From: Nitrosomonadales bacterium
Lineage (GTDB): Bacteria; Pseudomonadota; Gammaproteobacteria; Burkholderiales; Gallionellaceae
Reading direction: 5' to 3'
Length of the DNA stretch: 64,000 nt
NCBI GenBank assembly: GCA_016214695.1
Contig: JACRNY010000001.1
Span: forward strand, 682,001 to 746,000
Shown here: positions 9,482 through 19,694 of the stretch, piece after piece
Layout: every line of letters starts with the position of its first letter
Numbering within the stretch: position 1 is the first letter of the stretch
Notes under the pieces: generated by a model
Databases searched by the model: none
Told to the model about the DNA's origin: nothing
The model's input: only the letters and a program-made list of their open reading frames with translations
Program-made: the position numbers and the translations under genes

Positions 9482-9632
9482 CGCCGCCCCTTAATCCCCC
9501 AACGCCATTGGTAAAAGCCCGCCATTCTATGGTTCAATCTATAGTAAATCAATCAACAATTTTTGATCGCTTATCATCGACTCACTACTGGAACTTGATA
9601 GACTTCCAACGTCCGCTCCATTTCGACCAAGC

Positions 9633-10370
9633 ATGAGCCTTTTGCACGACATCCCGCTTTCCGCCCTGCACCTCTACCTGACCGCACCCTACCCGTGCAG
9701 TTATCTGGAGGGTCTGGAAGCGCGCTCGCAGGTCGCCACGCCCAGCCTGCTGATCACCACCCCGGTCTATTCCGAACTGGTGCGCCACGGCTTCCGCCGC
9801 AGCGGCACCTTCACCTATCGCCCGCGTTGCGACACCTGCCAGCAGTGTGTCCCGGTGCGCGTGGTGGTCGACGGATTCGAGGCGAACCGCTCGCAGAGGC
9901 GCAGCTGCAAAAGGCATTCCGACCTGCACGCCACGCTGCACTCATTGCAGGACAAACCGGAGTATTTCGATCTGTATCGCCGCTACCAGGAAGCGCGCCA
10001 CCGCGACGGCGGCATGGATGACGACAGCCCCGAGCAGTACCGCAACTTCCTGCTGCAAAGCCATGTCGACACCATGCTGGTGGAATTCCGCGAAGCAGGC
10101 GTGCTGCGCATGGTGAGCGTGGTCGATGTGCTCGCCGACGGCCTGTCGGCGGTCTACACCTTCTACGACACTGATGTGCCGCACAGCAGCTACGGCACCT
10201 ACAACGTGCTGTGGCAGATCGAACTGTGCCGCAAGCTGGAGCTGCCCTATCTCTACCTCGGCTACTGGATCCGGGACAGCCGCAAGATGGCCTACAAGAT
10301 CAACTTCCAGCCGCTGCAAGGATTGCGCGACGGCACATGGCAGTCTGTCCTGCCGGTAGCGCAAGCATGA
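9633..10370 (+). CDS. bpt: Aspartate/glutamate leucyltransferase (Bpt)
   Basis: A 245-residue bacterial arginyl-transferase-fold enzyme. It adds Leu to N-terminal Asp/Glu for ClpS-dependent degradation. The N-terminal cysteine motif is visible as APYPCSYL and the [12 protein letters not shown] cluster. The conserved core contains [43 protein letters not shown] and YLYLGYWI. Length matches the family. Its stop overlaps the start of the next membrane protein gene (ATGA at 10367-10370), implying coupled translation. It sits near aat, so both branches of the N-end rule are encoded within 2.5 kb. Confidence 0.94.
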   Translation: MSLLHDIPLSALHLYLTAPYPCSYLEGLEARSQVATPSLLITTPVYSELVRHGFRRSGTFTYRPRCDTCQQCVPVRVVVDGFEANRSQRRSCKRHSDLHATLHSLQDKPEYFDLYRRYQEARHRDGGMDDDSPEQYRNFLLQSHVDTMLVEFREAGVLRMVSVVDVLADGLSAVYTFYDTDVPHSSYGTYNVLWQIELCRKLELPYLYLGYWIRDSRKMAYKINFQPLQGLRDGTWQSVLPVAQA

Positions 10371-11245
10371 ACTACCGCCTCATCATCTTCTCCGTCGCGC
10401 TGCTGTTCCTGCCGCCGCTCGCGCTGACACTGGCGGAACAGGAGTGGGAAGCGCCGCAACCGATCATGGGTGCCGTCTGGGCGCCCGCATTGCTCGGCAT
10501 GGCCGCCCTGCTGGCCTTCAGCCTTCTGCTCGACACGCTCACCTTCCGCCGCGGCAGCCACAGCCTGCTGCGTTCGCAGCGCAGCTATCTGCTGTGGTGC
10601 GGTGTGGCCGGCATGCTCGCCGGCATGCTGCTCGGTTATCTGAACCTGTTTGCGGGCGCATGGTTCACACCCGCCGCGGAAACCGCGGGACTCCTGCTTG
10701 CCGCGCTCGGCGGCATGCTGCTGTTGCCCGCCGTACTCATCACGCGCCTGTGGCTGGCCGGGTTGCCCGGCCTGGTGAAGCTGGGCACCCGCAGACTCGC
10801 GCTGCCCGCCCTGCCGGCCGAAGCAAGCGCGAAGTCGCTGCTGCTGGCGGCACTGATCGGCTTGCTGGTCGGCACCATCCATATCGAGCATCTGGGCTGG
10901 CTGTTCTGGCTTTCCCCCTTGCTGCTGCTCGCCGCCTTGCAACTGCTGTGGCACGAGAGCACGGTATTCTCCGGTCTGGCGCAGGGCGACTGGAGCCGCA
11001 TGCTGCTCGGTGCGCTGGCCGGCATCCTGGTCTGCGGCGGCGCGCTCGCCAGCTACCGCGCCGGCGGCGGCGCCATCTATCTGGCATCGGATACATGGCA
11101 GATGCTCATCTGGTTCGCCCTGTTCGGCCTGCTGTGTCTGCAGATCGGCGACATCGTCGCCGAACACTGGCGCGGCAAATCGCGCGGCGAAGTGTTCAAA
11201 AAGAAATCATTTCCCATTCCCGTCGTTTCCAAGAAAGACCGATAG
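10367..11245 (+). CDS. Hypothetical polytopic membrane protein
   Basis: A 292-residue hydrophobic protein with about eight predicted membrane helices (Leu/Ala/Gly-rich segments near residues 5-22, 35-55, 78-100, 108-135, 165-185, 190-210, 220-245 and 255-275) and a basic C-terminus ([15 protein letters not shown]). I do not recognise a family. It is wedged between bpt and pyrD with a 4-base overlap at its start and no gap before pyrD, so it is probably co-transcribed with both. No transporter signature or catalytic residues are evident. Confidence 0.75.
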   Translation: MNYRLIIFSVALLFLPPLALTLAEQEWEAPQPIMGAVWAPALLGMAALLAFSLLLDTLTFRRGSHSLLRSQRSYLLWCGVAGMLAGMLLGYLNLFAGAWFTPAAETAGLLLAALGGMLLLPAVLITRLWLAGLPGLVKLGTRRLALPALPAEASAKSLLLAALIGLLVGTIHIEHLGWLFWLSPLLLLAALQLLWHESTVFSGLAQGDWSRMLLGALAGILVCGGALASYRAGGGAIYLASDTWQMLIWFALFGLLCLQIGDIVAEHWRGKSRGEVFKKKSFPIPVVSKKDR

Positions 11246-12265
11246 ATGTTCCAACTGTTCCGCCCCGCCCTGTTCGCGCTCGATCCCGAAACCGCCCACC
11301 ACGCCACCATCGACGGACTGAAGACCGCCAACTGCCTCGGCCTCACCTCACTGATGTTCAAGCGCCCGGCGAGCGACCCGCGCACCGTGATGGGCCTGAC
11401 CTTCCCCAACCCGGTGGGACTGGCCGCGGGCCTGGACAAGAACGGCGAAGTCATCGACGCGCTGGCCGCCTTCGGTTTCGGCTTCATCGAGATCGGCACC
11501 GTCACACCGCGCCCGCAACCCGGCAACCCCAAGCCGCGCATGTTCCGCCTGCCGGAAGCGCACGGCATCATCAACCGCATGGGCTTCAACAACGAAGGCG
11601 TGGACGCGCTCATCGCCAACGTCAAGCGCGCGAAATACAAAGGTATCCTCGGCATCAACATCGGCAAGAACGCCGACACCCCCATTGAAAAAGCGGCGGA
11701 CGATTACCTCATCGGACTGCGCAAGGTGTACCCATACGCCAGCTACGTCGCCATCAACATCTCCTCGCCCAACACCAAGAACCTGCGCCAGCTACAGGGC
11801 GGCGACGAACTGGACGCACTGCTCGGCCAGCTGAAAGCGGAACAGGAAAAACTCGCGCAGCAGCATGGCAAGTACGTGCCGCTGGCCGTGAAGATCGCGC
11901 CCGACCTCGACGCAGACCAGATCAAAGGCATTGCAGGGCTGCTCACAAAGCACCGTATCGACGCCGTCATCGCCACCAACACCACGCTATCGCGCGAAGG
12001 CGTGGAAGGCCTGCCGCACGGCAACGAGACCGGCGGTCTCTCAGGCGCACCCGTGCGCGACAAGTCGACTGCCGTCATCCGCGCATTGGCCGCAGAGTTA
12101 AAAGGTGCACTGCCCATCATCGGCGTGGGCGGCATCCTCAAAGGTGCGGATGCGCTGGAGAAGATGCAGGCGGGCGCGGCGCTGGTGCAGGTGTATAGCG
12201 GGCTGGTGTATCGCGGACAGGAACTGGTGACGGAGTGTGCGACTGCAGTAAAGAAATCTGCATGA
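11246..12265 (+). CDS. pyrD: Dihydroorotate dehydrogenase (quinone)
   Basis: A 339-residue class 2 DHODH. It is membrane-associated, uses FMN, and passes electrons from dihydroorotate to quinone in pyrimidine synthesis. Class 2 features are the N-terminal helix ([15 protein letters not shown]), [54 protein letters not shown] with the catalytic Ser in that loop, [15 protein letters not shown] and IGVGGI. Length is typical. It directly follows the membrane protein gene and ends 106 bases before rnfA, where a separate promoter begins. Confidence 0.97.
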   Translation: MFQLFRPALFALDPETAHHATIDGLKTANCLGLTSLMFKRPASDPRTVMGLTFPNPVGLAAGLDKNGEVIDALAAFGFGFIEIGTVTPRPQPGNPKPRMFRLPEAHGIINRMGFNNEGVDALIANVKRAKYKGILGINIGKNADTPIEKAADDYLIGLRKVYPYASYVAINISSPNTKNLRQLQGGDELDALLGQLKAEQEKLAQQHGKYVPLAVKIAPDLDADQIKGIAGLLTKHRIDAVIATNTTLSREGVEGLPHGNETGGLSGAPVRDKSTAVIRALAAELKGALPIIGVGGILKGADALEKMQAGAALVQVYSGLVYRGQELVTECATAVKKSA

Positions 12266-12317
12266 ACACCACAGACAATCGCTGAGCGCTGGTCATATAG
12301 ATATAACCCTGCAGTGG

Positions 12318-12346
12318 TTGAACCCATATTAGAAACGGCGGATAAT
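12318..12346 (+). promoter_or_regulatory. Predicted sigma-70 promoter of the rnf operon
   Basis: TTGAAC at 12318-12323 and GATAAT at 12341-12346 are separated by exactly 17 bases, a near-consensus sigma-70 pair. They lie 26 bases before the rnfA ATG at 12372, with a GAGGA ribosome site at 12358-12362 between them. The placement leaves a short leader. No operator palindrome is evident. Confidence 0.6.
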
Positions 12347-12371
12347 CCGGCGCTCTTGAGGAATCGCTGGA

Positions 12372-12947
12372 ATGACAGAATACCTACTCATCCTCGTCGG
12401 CACGGTGCTGGTGAACAACATCGTGATGGTGAAGATACTCGGACTGTGCCCGTTCATGGGCGTGTCCAAGAAACTGGAGGCCGCGGTCGGCATGGGTGCC
12501 GCCACGACCTTCGTGCTGACGCTGGGTTCCGGCGCCAGCTACCTCATCCAGCACTATCTGCTCGGCCCCGATCTCGCCTATCTCACCACGCTGTCGTTCA
12601 TCGTGGTCATCGCCGGCATCGTGCAGTTCACCGAGATGGCGATCAAGAAGACCAGCCCGGAGCTGTACCAGATCCTCGGTATCTATCTGCCGCTCATCAC
12701 CACCAACTGCGCGGTGCTCGGCATCCCCTTGCTCAATGTGCAGGCAAAGCATGATTTCATGGAGTCGCTGCTGTTCGGCTTTGGCGGCGCGGTCGGCTTC
12801 ACGCTGGTGATGGTGCTGTTCGCGGGCATCCGCGAACGTCTGGAAGGCGCGGATGTACCCGGCGTCTTCAAGGGCTCGGCCATCGCCATGATCACTGCCG
12901 GATTGATGAGCCTCTCATTCATGGGGTTCTCGGGCCTGGTGAAATGA
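12372..12947 (+). CDS. rnfA: Ion-translocating oxidoreductase subunit RnfA
   Basis: A 191-residue six-helix membrane subunit of the Rnf (Rsx) complex. Rnf couples electron flow between ferredoxin and NADH to Na+/H+ movement; in some bacteria it also resets SoxR. Signature segments are [46 protein letters not shown] and [21 protein letters not shown]. RnfA and RnfE are homologous and share a membrane 2Fe-2S/Fe site built from a conserved Cys in each half (here in LGLCPF and TTNCAV). It is the first gene of the operon; its last four bases overlap the rnfB start. Confidence 0.96.
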   Translation: MTEYLLILVGTVLVNNIVMVKILGLCPFMGVSKKLEAAVGMGAATTFVLTLGSGASYLIQHYLLGPDLAYLTTLSFIVVIAGIVQFTEMAIKKTSPELYQILGIYLPLITTNCAVLGIPLLNVQAKHDFMESLLFGFGGAVGFTLVMVLFAGIRERLEGADVPGVFKGSAIAMITAGLMSLSFMGFSGLVK

Positions 12948-13498
12948 TCTCTGCGCTTCTGGTGATGATCGGCATCTCCTTGCTGCTCGGAGCAGTGCTG
13001 GGCTATTCCGCCATCCGGTTCAAGGTCGAAGGCAACCCGCTGGTGGAAAAGATCGATGCGGTGCTGCCGCAGACGCAATGCGGCCAGTGCGGCTACCCCG
13101 GCTGCAAACCCTATGCCGAAGCCATCGCCAAGGGCGAGGCCGACATCAACAAGTGCCCGCCAGGCGGCGAGGAAGGCATCCACAAACTGGCCGATCTGCT
13201 GGGTGTGGAATACAAGCCGTTCGGCGAAGGCGCGGCCCCAAAAGCCAAGGCGGTCGCCTTCATCGACGAACAGACCTGCATCGGTTGCACCCTGTGCCTG
13301 CAGGCCTGCCCGGTGGACGCCATCGTCGGCGCGGCCAAGCAGATGCACACCATCATCGTCTCCGAATGCACGGGCTGCGAGCTCTGCGTCGCCCCCTGCC
13401 CGGTGGACTGCATCAGCATGCAGCCGCTGGGTGAGGACATCGGCAACTGGAAGTGGCGTTACCCGACCATCTCCATCGTCCCGGTGGCAGCACGATGA
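12944..13498 (+). CDS. rnfB: Electron transport complex subunit RnfB
   Basis: A 184-residue subunit with an N-terminal membrane helix (about residues 5-25) and soluble iron-sulfur domains. A 4Fe-4S site reads CGQCGYPGC with a further Cys in NKCPPGGE. Then come two ferredoxin-type motifs, [14 protein letters not shown] and [14 protein letters not shown]. It is thought to be the ferredoxin entry point of the Rnf complex. Length is typical of betaproteobacterial RnfB. The ATG overlaps the rnfA stop, and its own stop overlaps the rnfC start. Confidence 0.96.
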   Translation: MISALLVMIGISLLLGAVLGYSAIRFKVEGNPLVEKIDAVLPQTQCGQCGYPGCKPYAEAIAKGEADINKCPPGGEEGIHKLADLLGVEYKPFGEGAAPKAKAVAFIDEQTCIGCTLCLQACPVDAIVGAAKQMHTIIVSECTGCELCVAPCPVDCISMQPLGEDIGNWKWRYPTISIVPVAAR

Positions 13499-15222
13499 GA
13501 CAGCTCTTCAAATTCCACGGCGGCGTGCATCCGCCCACCCATAAGGCAGAATCGACACGCACGCCCATCGCCCAGGCGAAGATGCCTTCCAGGCTGGTCA
13601 TCCCGCTGCACCAGCATGTGGGCAACCGCGCCGTGCCGGTGGTGCAGGTCGGTGAGCGCGTGCTCAAGGGACAGATCATCGGACGTCCGGACGGGCGCTT
13701 GTCCAGCGCGGTGCATGCCTCCACTTCCGGCACGGTCAGCGCCATCGACATGCAGCTGGTCGCGCACTTCTCCGGTCTGCCGGACCTGTGCATCACCCTC
13801 ATCCCCGACGGCCGTGACGAGTGGATCGAACACAGCGGTGTGGACTACAAGCAGACACCGCACACCGAGTTGCGCCACCTGCTGCGCGAAGCTGGCGTGG
13901 TCGGCCTGGGCGGCGCGGTCTTCCCCAGCGACCTGAAGTCGTATTCCAACAAACACAAGATCAAGACACTGGTCCTCAACGGCGCCGAGTGCGAGCCCTA
14001 CATCACCTGTGACGACCTGCTGATGCGTGAACGTGCCGGCGATACGCTGCGCGGCGCAGAAGTGCTGCGCGAGCTGCTGTATGCCGAAGAGGTGCTGATC
14101 GGCATCGAGGACAACAAACCGGAAGCCATCGCCGCGATGAAAAAGGCGGTGGAACAGGACGGCCACCAGCACATGGAAGTGATCGCCGTGCCCACGCTGT
14201 ATCCGGGCGGCGGCGCCAAGCAGCTGATCCGCGTGCTCACCGGCATCGAAGTCGCCGCCGGCGTGCGCTCCACCGAGAAGGGCGTGCAGTGTTTCAACGT
14301 CGCCACCGCCTGGAGCACCTGGCGCGCGATCGCCCACGGCGAGCCGCTGCTGTCGCGCATCGTCACCGTCACCGGCAACGTCGAGCATGCGCAGAACTTC
14401 GAGGTGCTGCTCGGCACGCCGGTCGAGGAACTGGTGGCGCAGGCCGGCAGCAGGCCCGACACCAACCGCCACATCATGGGCGGCCCGATGATGGGCGTGG
14501 ATCTGCCGTCGGGTCAGGTGGGTGTGACCAAGGCGACCAATTGCATCATCGAAGGCTCGGACAAACTGTTCCCGCCGCCCGCGCCGGCGCTGCCCTGCAT
14601 CCGCTGCACGCGCTGCGCCGATGTCTGCCCGGCCGACCTGCAGCCGCAGGACCTGTACTGGTTCGCCAAATCGAACAACTTCGGCAAGACCCAGGAGTTC
14701 CATCTGTTCGATTGCATCGAATGCGGCGCCTGCGCCTATGTCTGTCCCAGCCATATCCCGCTGGTGCAGTACTACCGCTATGCCAAGAGCGAGATCTGGC
14801 AGCGCGAGCGCGAAGCGCAATCCGCCGAGGTCGCGCGTGAACGCCACGAGTATCGCCAGTTCCGCATCGAACGCGAAAAGCAGGAGAAGGCCGAACGCCT
14901 GGCGCAAAAAGAAAAAGCTGCTCTGGCCGCGAAACCTGCCGTACCGGCACCATTGCCGGTTGCTGCCGCGCCAAACGCCGACCCGGACGACACCCTGCAG
15001 ATGCGGGTGGATGCCGATGTCGCCAAAGCCAACCTGCAATTGCGCATCGATGCAGCGGTTGCGCGCGCCAAGGAGCAGGCAGCCACTGCCAAGCCCAGGA
15101 ACACCGATGCCCTGACCCCGGCGCAGCAGGCCGAGATCGCCGAGATCGAGGCGCGCCGCGCCAAGTTACGCGAGATGGCTTCCGGCGCCGGCGCGGACGA
15201 CGAGCCGCCGAAACACAATTAA
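13495..15222 (+). CDS. rnfC: Electron transport complex subunit RnfC
   Basis: A 575-residue peripheral subunit that exchanges electrons with NADH through FMN and Fe-S centres. The N-terminus [13 protein letters not shown] is typical. A biotinyl-lipoyl-like region follows, then the nucleotide-binding core ([27 protein letters not shown]). Two 4Fe-4S motifs are present: [12 protein letters not shown] and [12 protein letters not shown]. The last ~130 residues are a charged Ala/Lys/Glu-rich tail ([16 protein letters not shown]), common in RnfC and variable in length. The ATG at 13495 overlaps the rnfB TGA and gives the family N-terminus. Confidence 0.96.
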   Translation: MRQLFKFHGGVHPPTHKAESTRTPIAQAKMPSRLVIPLHQHVGNRAVPVVQVGERVLKGQIIGRPDGRLSSAVHASTSGTVSAIDMQLVAHFSGLPDLCITLIPDGRDEWIEHSGVDYKQTPHTELRHLLREAGVVGLGGAVFPSDLKSYSNKHKIKTLVLNGAECEPYITCDDLLMRERAGDTLRGAEVLRELLYAEEVLIGIEDNKPEAIAAMKKAVEQDGHQHMEVIAVPTLYPGGGAKQLIRVLTGIEVAAGVRSTEKGVQCFNVATAWSTWRAIAHGEPLLSRIVTVTGNVEHAQNFEVLLGTPVEELVAQAGSRPDTNRHIMGGPMMGVDLPSGQVGVTKATNCIIEGSDKLFPPPAPALPCIRCTRCADVCPADLQPQDLYWFAKSNNFGKTQEFHLFDCIECGACAYVCPSHIPLVQYYRYAKSEIWQREREAQSAEVARERHEYRQFRIEREKQEKAERLAQKEKAALAAKPAVPAPLPVAAAPNADPDDTLQMRVDADVAKANLQLRIDAAVARAKEQAATAKPRNTDALTPAQQAEIAEIEARRAKLREMASGAGADDEPPKHN

Positions 15223-15237
15223 GGAACCGCCGAAATC

Positions 15238-16266
15238 ATGTGGAGCTCACCTTTCATCACCTTGCCCAGCAGCGTCAGCCAGATCATGCTGCGCGTGCTG
15301 ATCGCACTGATCCCCGGCATCGCGGCCTATGTCTGGTATTTCGGCCCGGCCATCCTGGTGTCGATCGCCCTGGCTTCGGTCACGGCCTTGGCGACCGAGG
15401 CGGTCATGCTCAAGCTGCGCAACCGCCCGCTCAAGCCCTTCCTGTCCGACAACAGCGCGCTGATCACCGCCTGGCTGCTGGCCCTGTCCATCCCGCCACT
15501 GGCTCCCTGGTGGCTGGTGGTGGTGGGCACCGTCTTCGGTATCGCGGTCGCCAAGCATCTGTACGGCGGCCTCGGCAACAACATCTTCAATCCGGCGATG
15601 GTCGGCTATGCGGTGCTCATCATCTCCTTCCCCGGGCACATGACGCACTGGCTGACGCCGCATGCGATCGGCATGCTGGAGCTGCCATTCTCCGACCAGC
15701 TGGGTTACATCTTCGGCGGCATATTGCCTGCCGGCTTGACACTGGATGCGGTGACCACGGCGACGCCGCTGGACACGCTGAAGACGCAACTGCACCTCGG
15801 CCTGTCGGTGAACGAGATCCGCGAGATGCCGATCTACGGTTACCTTTCCGGCAAGGGCAGCGAGATAGTCGCCCTCGGCTTCGCCATCGGCGGCCTCTAC
15901 ATGCTGGCCACGCGCATCATCACCTGGTATCTGCCGCTGATCTATCTGGCCGCGCTGTTCTCCATCGCCGGCTTCTTCCATCTGTATGATCCGGCGCACT
16001 ATGCCTCGCCGCTGTTCCACTGGTTCTCGGGCGCGGCGATGCTGGGCGCCTTCTTCATCTTCACCGACCCCATCGGCAGCCCGACCACGCGCAAAGGCAA
16101 GATCATCTACGCCGTCGGCGCCGCCCTGCTTACCTGGCTGATCCGCACTTTCGGCGGTTTCCCTGACGGTGTCGCCTTCGCCGCCTTGTTGATGAACATT
16201 TGCGTGCCGCTGATCGACGCCTATTCGCAGCCCAGGGTGTTCGGCAAGAAGGGAGATGGCAAATGA
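15238..16266 (+). CDS. rnfD: Ion-translocating oxidoreductase subunit RnfD
   Basis: A 342-residue membrane subunit with about ten helices. It resembles NqrB and carries covalently bound FMN in characterised complexes. The flavinylation region is DAVTTATPLDTLK, with the acceptor Thr in TATP. Other family landmarks are DNSALITAWLLALSIPP, GLGNNIFNPAMVGYAVLI and FFIFTDPIGSPTT. It starts 15 bases after rnfC behind AAGGAAC, and its stop overlaps the rnfG ATG. Confidence 0.96.
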   Translation: MWSSPFITLPSSVSQIMLRVLIALIPGIAAYVWYFGPAILVSIALASVTALATEAVMLKLRNRPLKPFLSDNSALITAWLLALSIPPLAPWWLVVVGTVFGIAVAKHLYGGLGNNIFNPAMVGYAVLIISFPGHMTHWLTPHAIGMLELPFSDQLGYIFGGILPAGLTLDAVTTATPLDTLKTQLHLGLSVNEIREMPIYGYLSGKGSEIVALGFAIGGLYMLATRIITWYLPLIYLAALFSIAGFFHLYDPAHYASPLFHWFSGAAMLGAFFIFTDPIGSPTTRKGKIIYAVGAALLTWLIRTFGGFPDGVAFAALLMNICVPLIDAYSQPRVFGKKGDGK

Positions 16267-16910
16267 GACGCATCGCCCGCTCCACGCTGCAGACCGCGGC
16301 CAACCTGGTGTTCTTCTCCGTGCTCGCCACGGCGATCCTGGCGTCGACCTTCTTCCTGACGCGCGACGAGATCAAGAAGAGCGAAGATGCCGAGAAACTG
16401 AAGCTCATCAACCAGATCATGCCAGGCGCGCTGTATGACAACGACATCATCAAGGACACGCTGACCATCCCGGCGAACGAGTTGCTGGGCACCGAAGGCG
16501 ACACCTTGGCCTACCGCGCGCGCCTGAAGGGCGAAGATTCCGCCGTGGTGCTGGAATCCATCGCGCCGGACGGCTACAGCGGCAGGATCTGGCTGATCCT
16601 CGCGGTGCGCAGCAACGGCGAACTGGCCGGCGTGCGCGTGGTGACGCACAAGGAGACGCCGGGACTGGGCGACTACATCGAACTGCCCAAGGGCCCGTGG
16701 ATCAAGGGCTTCGACGGCAAGTCGCGCGCGCTGTATAAAGATGCCGACTGGAAGGTGAAGAAGGACGGCGGCCAGTTCGACTACATGGCCGGTGCGACCA
16801 TCACCCCGCGCGCCGTGGTCAAGGCGGTGAACAAGGCGCTGATCTATTTTGAAGAGAACCGCGACAAGCTGTTCGCCGCGGCCGAGCCGAAGAAGGAGGA
16901 AACAAAATGA
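16263..16910 (+). CDS. rnfG: Electron transport complex subunit RnfG
   Basis: A 215-residue FMN-binding subunit with one N-terminal membrane anchor (about residues 10-30) and a periplasmic FMN domain. The flavin-attachment motif, usually [ST]GAT, reads [13 protein letters not shown]: the acceptor Thr is kept but the first Ser/Thr is Ala. Other conserved parts are [18 protein letters not shown] and [12 protein letters not shown]. The ATG at 16263 overlaps the rnfD stop, and the stop overlaps the rnfE start. The gene is intact. Confidence 0.95.
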   Translation: MRRIARSTLQTAANLVFFSVLATAILASTFFLTRDEIKKSEDAEKLKLINQIMPGALYDNDIIKDTLTIPANELLGTEGDTLAYRARLKGEDSAVVLESIAPDGYSGRIWLILAVRSNGELAGVRVVTHKETPGLGDYIELPKGPWIKGFDGKSRALYKDADWKVKKDGGQFDYMAGATITPRAVVKAVNKALIYFEENRDKLFAAAEPKKEETK

Positions 16911-17608
16911 ACCTTCAGGAAGTTAAGGACATCTTCTACAACGGCCTGTGGAAGCAAAATCCCGGCATCGTGCAATTGCTCGGCCTGTGCCCGCTGCTGG
17001 CGGTGAGCAGCACGGTGGTGAACGCCGTCAGCCTCGGCCTCGCCACCTCGCTGGTGATGGCGCTGAGCAATCTTTCCATCGCGCCGATACGCAGCTACGT
17101 GCCCAACGAGATCCGCATCCCGGTGTTCATCCTTATCATCGCGGTGCTGGTCACCGTGGTGCAATACCTGATGAACGCCTACATGTACGGCCTCTATGTC
17201 GTGCTCGGCATCTTCATCCCGCTCATCGTCACCAACTGCATCGTGCTGGCGCGCGTGGAAGCGTTCGCTTCCAAGAACGCCGCACTGCCTTCCGCGCTGG
17301 ACGGCCTCGCCATGGGCCTGGGCCTGACCGCGGTGCTGGGCGTGCTGGGCGCGATGCGCGAAGTACTGGGCAAAGGCACGCTATTCTCCGGCATCGACCT
17401 CGCGCTGGGCGACATGGCGCAGGGCTGGGTGCTGCACATCATCCCCGACTACAAGGGCTTCCTCATCGCCATCCTGCCGCCCGGCGCCTTCATCGGGCTG
17501 GGGCTGCTGATCGCCGGACGCAACTGGCTCAACCTGCGCGCCGAACAGAAAGCACGCAGCAATCCGGTCACCCCTGCACTGGCCAATCCGGAAGCCGCAC
17601 AGGGATGA
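16907..17608 (+). CDS. rnfE: Ion-translocating oxidoreductase subunit RnfE
   Basis: A 233-residue six-helix membrane subunit homologous to RnfA and inverted relative to it in the complex. Signatures are [35 protein letters not shown] and a central [15 protein letters not shown]. The Cys in LGLCP and VTNC supply the shared iron site. A short hydrophilic C-terminus ([13 protein letters not shown]) is normal. It overlaps rnfG by four bases at the start and nth by four bases at the end. With it the complete rnfABCDGE set is present in canonical order. Confidence 0.96.
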   Translation: MNLQEVKDIFYNGLWKQNPGIVQLLGLCPLLAVSSTVVNAVSLGLATSLVMALSNLSIAPIRSYVPNEIRIPVFILIIAVLVTVVQYLMNAYMYGLYVVLGIFIPLIVTNCIVLARVEAFASKNAALPSALDGLAMGLGLTAVLGVLGAMREVLGKGTLFSGIDLALGDMAQGWVLHIIPDYKGFLIAILPPGAFIGLGLLIAGRNWLNLRAEQKARSNPVTPALANPEAAQG

Positions 17609-18240
17609 ACGCGGCGAAACGCCGCGAGATCTTCTCGCGGCTGCAGGCAGCCAATCCCCACCCCACCACCGAGCTGGAACACAAGACGCCGTTCGAGTTG
17701 CTGGTGGCGGTTATTCTCTCGGCACAGGCCACCGACAGGAGCGTGAACATCGCCACGCGCGAACTCTTTCCCGTTGCCAATACACCGCAAAAGATACTCG
17801 ACCTCGGCGAAGCCGGACTGCGCGAATACGTGCAGCGCATCGGCCTGTACCAGACCAAATCAAAACACATCATCGCGATGTGCCGCATCCTGCTGGAGCA
17901 GCACGGCGGCGAAGTACCGCGGACGCGCGAGGCGCTGGAAGCCCTGCCCGGCGTGGGCCGCAAGACTGCCAATGTGATCCTGAACACCGCCTTCGGCCAG
18001 CCGACCATCGCGGTGGACACCCACATCTTCCGCATCAGCAACCGTATCGGGCTGGCGCCCGGCAAGGATGTGGTGGAGGTGGAAAAGAAACTGATGAAGT
18101 TCGTGCCGGAGGAATTCAAACAGGATGCGCATCACTGGCTCATCCTGCACGGACGCTATGTGTGCGTGGCACGCAAGCCGAAGTGCCGCGAGTGCATCAT
18201 CCAGGATCTGTGCGAATTCCGCGAGAAGGACTTCGGCTGA
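17605..18240 (+). CDS. nth: Endonuclease III
   Basis: A 211-residue DNA glycosylase/AP lyase that removes oxidised pyrimidines in base excision repair. Visible features are the helix-hairpin-helix [12 protein letters not shown] with the catalytic Lys in GRKTAN, the catalytic Asp in [12 protein letters not shown], and the 4Fe-4S loop with Cys in [17 protein letters not shown] (spacing C-x6-C-x2-C-x5-C). The conserved [11 protein letters not shown]-terminus is present. The ATG overlaps the rnfE stop; rnf-nth linkage is common in proteobacteria. The end of the gene forms part of a hairpin. Confidence 0.97.
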   Translation: MNAAKRREIFSRLQAANPHPTTELEHKTPFELLVAVILSAQATDRSVNIATRELFPVANTPQKILDLGEAGLREYVQRIGLYQTKSKHIIAMCRILLEQHGGEVPRTREALEALPGVGRKTANVILNTAFGQPTIAVDTHIFRISNRIGLAPGKDVVEVEKKLMKFVPEEFKQDAHHWLILHGRYVCVARKPKCRECIIQDLCEFREKDFG

Positions 18241-18257
18241 GACGCTGTCAGCCGAAG
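18231..18257. terminator. Hairpin at the nth 3' end (weak terminator)
   Basis: CTTCGGCTGA and its exact complement TCAGCCGAAG are separated by 7 bases. The left arm contains the nth stop codon. No T-run follows, so it may act as a transcript-end stabiliser or weak bidirectional terminator between convergent nth and fpr. Confidence 0.45.
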
Positions 18258-18271
18258 CGCCGCCCGAGTGG

Positions 18272-19129
18272 CTAGTAGAGAACCTCCAGCCAGCGCCCTG
18301 CCGCAGCCAGTTCCTTGCGCTTCGACGTCCATGCGTCGGCAGAGCCGGCGGCCTTGCTCATCGCCTTGGCGATCATATCGAGCATCTGGCTTGCGCCCGC
18401 CACGTAGACACGGCTGTCCGGACTGTTCACGATCTCCCAGACTTCTGCCGCATTCTGCTCCAGCGCCTTGTCCAGAGCCGCTGGCACGTTGAAGGCGGGG
18501 CGCGGGCTCACCGCCTGGAAGGCCTTGAACGTCGGCTGGTCGAAATAGTTGCCGATATCGTTGTTGGCATCGTTCATGTAGAGGGATTCCAGGCCGGTGC
18601 GTGCGCCATGGAACAGCCGCACTTTTCCTTTCCAGCCCCCATGTTTGTCGTAGATCATGCGAATCAGGCCGCGGAACGGCGCGATACCGGTGCCCATTCC
18701 GATCATCAGCAGATTGGCCTCGGGGTTTTGCGGGATGACGAACGGATAACCGACCGGACCGGAGAAGCGGATGGCGCTGCCCGGCTTGAGATCGCACAGG
18801 TAATTCGAGGCAACGCCCCCGTATTCCTCGCCACTGGCCTCGTCTATAAAGGAACAACGGCGCACGCAGATCTCGAACCTGGCGCCCTCGTCGGACGGAT
18901 CGCTGTCCGCTATCGAATAGAGTCTGGCGTGATAAGGACTGCCATACTGGCCGGGGGCCAGGATGCGGATGCAGCTGCCCACCTTGCTGTCGAAATACAG
19001 GTTGTCCGTATGAAAGACCAGCTGTCTGATCTCTTCCCGCGAGGACTCCGGCGTGATGCGCTCGGAGCTCAGCAATTTTGCCGTAAAGACCATCGTGTCG
19101 CCGGCGCCGTCTGTCAGTAGATTCTGCAT
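18272..19129 (-). CDS. Ferredoxin/flavodoxin-NADP(+) reductase, plant-like type
   Basis: A 285-residue FAD enzyme that moves electrons between NADPH and ferredoxin or flavodoxin. The FAD site reads ARLYSIA and GVASNYLCDLKPG; the NADP site reads IGMGTGIAPFRG; the C-terminus is WLEVLY with the terminal Tyr that stacks on the flavin in plant-type enzymes. It is longer than the classical E. coli Fpr. AAGGAG precedes the ATG by six bases. Facing the rnf-nth operon, it could supply or drain the same low-potential ferredoxin pool, which is inference from position. Confidence 0.88.
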   Translation of the reverse strand: MQNLLTDGAGDTMVFTAKLLSSERITPESSREEIRQLVFHTDNLYFDSKVGSCIRILAPGQYGSPYHARLYSIADSDPSDEGARFEICVRRCSFIDEASGEEYGGVASNYLCDLKPGSAIRFSGPVGYPFVIPQNPEANLLMIGMGTGIAPFRGLIRMIYDKHGGWKGKVRLFHGARTGLESLYMNDANNDIGNYFDQPTFKAFQAVSPRPAFNVPAALDKALEQNAAEVWEIVNSPDSRVYVAGASQMLDMIAKAMSKAAGSADAWTSKRKELAAAGRWLEVLY

Positions 19130-19271
19130 TTTTTTCTCCTTGTATTCTCACCCGACAGGATAATCCCGCCCATTGTTTTTTACTACCTCAAAGCAGATGC
19201 CCATGGCAGCATGCCACGCGTTGACTGATGCGGCTGATGCAAGGACAATCCGCCGCACCACCGAGGCTCCC

Positions 19272-19694
19272 ATGTACAACCCGACCCGCGACGAAGCGAG
19301 AAACTTCCTGTTCGAATCCTGGCGCAAACGCTGCGCCAGGGAATTGCTCTCGCCGCTGGAAGACCTGACCGCCCAGCTCATAGACAAGCACCCCGAATAT
19401 CATGCGCTGTTCAGCGACCCCGAAGGCAGTCAGGACAAGGACTATGCACCGGACGGCAACGTGGTGAATCCCTTCCTGCACCTGATGATGCACCTGACCA
19501 TCGAGGAACAGCTCAGCATCGGCCAGCCGCAGGGCATCCGCGAACAGTTCCTGCGACTCACGCAAAAATACGAATCCGAGCACGAGGCGCAGCACGCGAT
19601 GATGGATTGCCTGGGCGAGATGATCTGGCAGGCACAGCGCAACAAGACCGCGCCGGATGCCGCGGTCTACATCTCCTGTCTGGAGAAACAATGA
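19272..19694 (+). CDS. DUF1841 family protein
   Basis: A 140-residue cytosolic protein of unknown function matching the DUF1841 pattern. It starts MYNPTRDEARNFLFESWRKR, then has HPEYHALFSDPE, the central NPFLHLMMHLTIEEQLSIGQ with its paired His residues, and a C-terminal CLGEMIWQAQRN. The clustered His/Glu residues could bind metal, but no role is established. The ATG at 19272 (upstream GAGG) gives the family N-terminus. Its stop overlaps the next ATG by four bases, so it is translationally coupled to the cobalamin adenosyltransferase gene. Confidence 0.82.
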   Translation: MYNPTRDEARNFLFESWRKRCARELLSPLEDLTAQLIDKHPEYHALFSDPEGSQDKDYAPDGNVVNPFLHLMMHLTIEEQLSIGQPQGIREQFLRLTQKYESEHEAQHAMMDCLGEMIWQAQRNKTAPDAAVYISCLEKQ

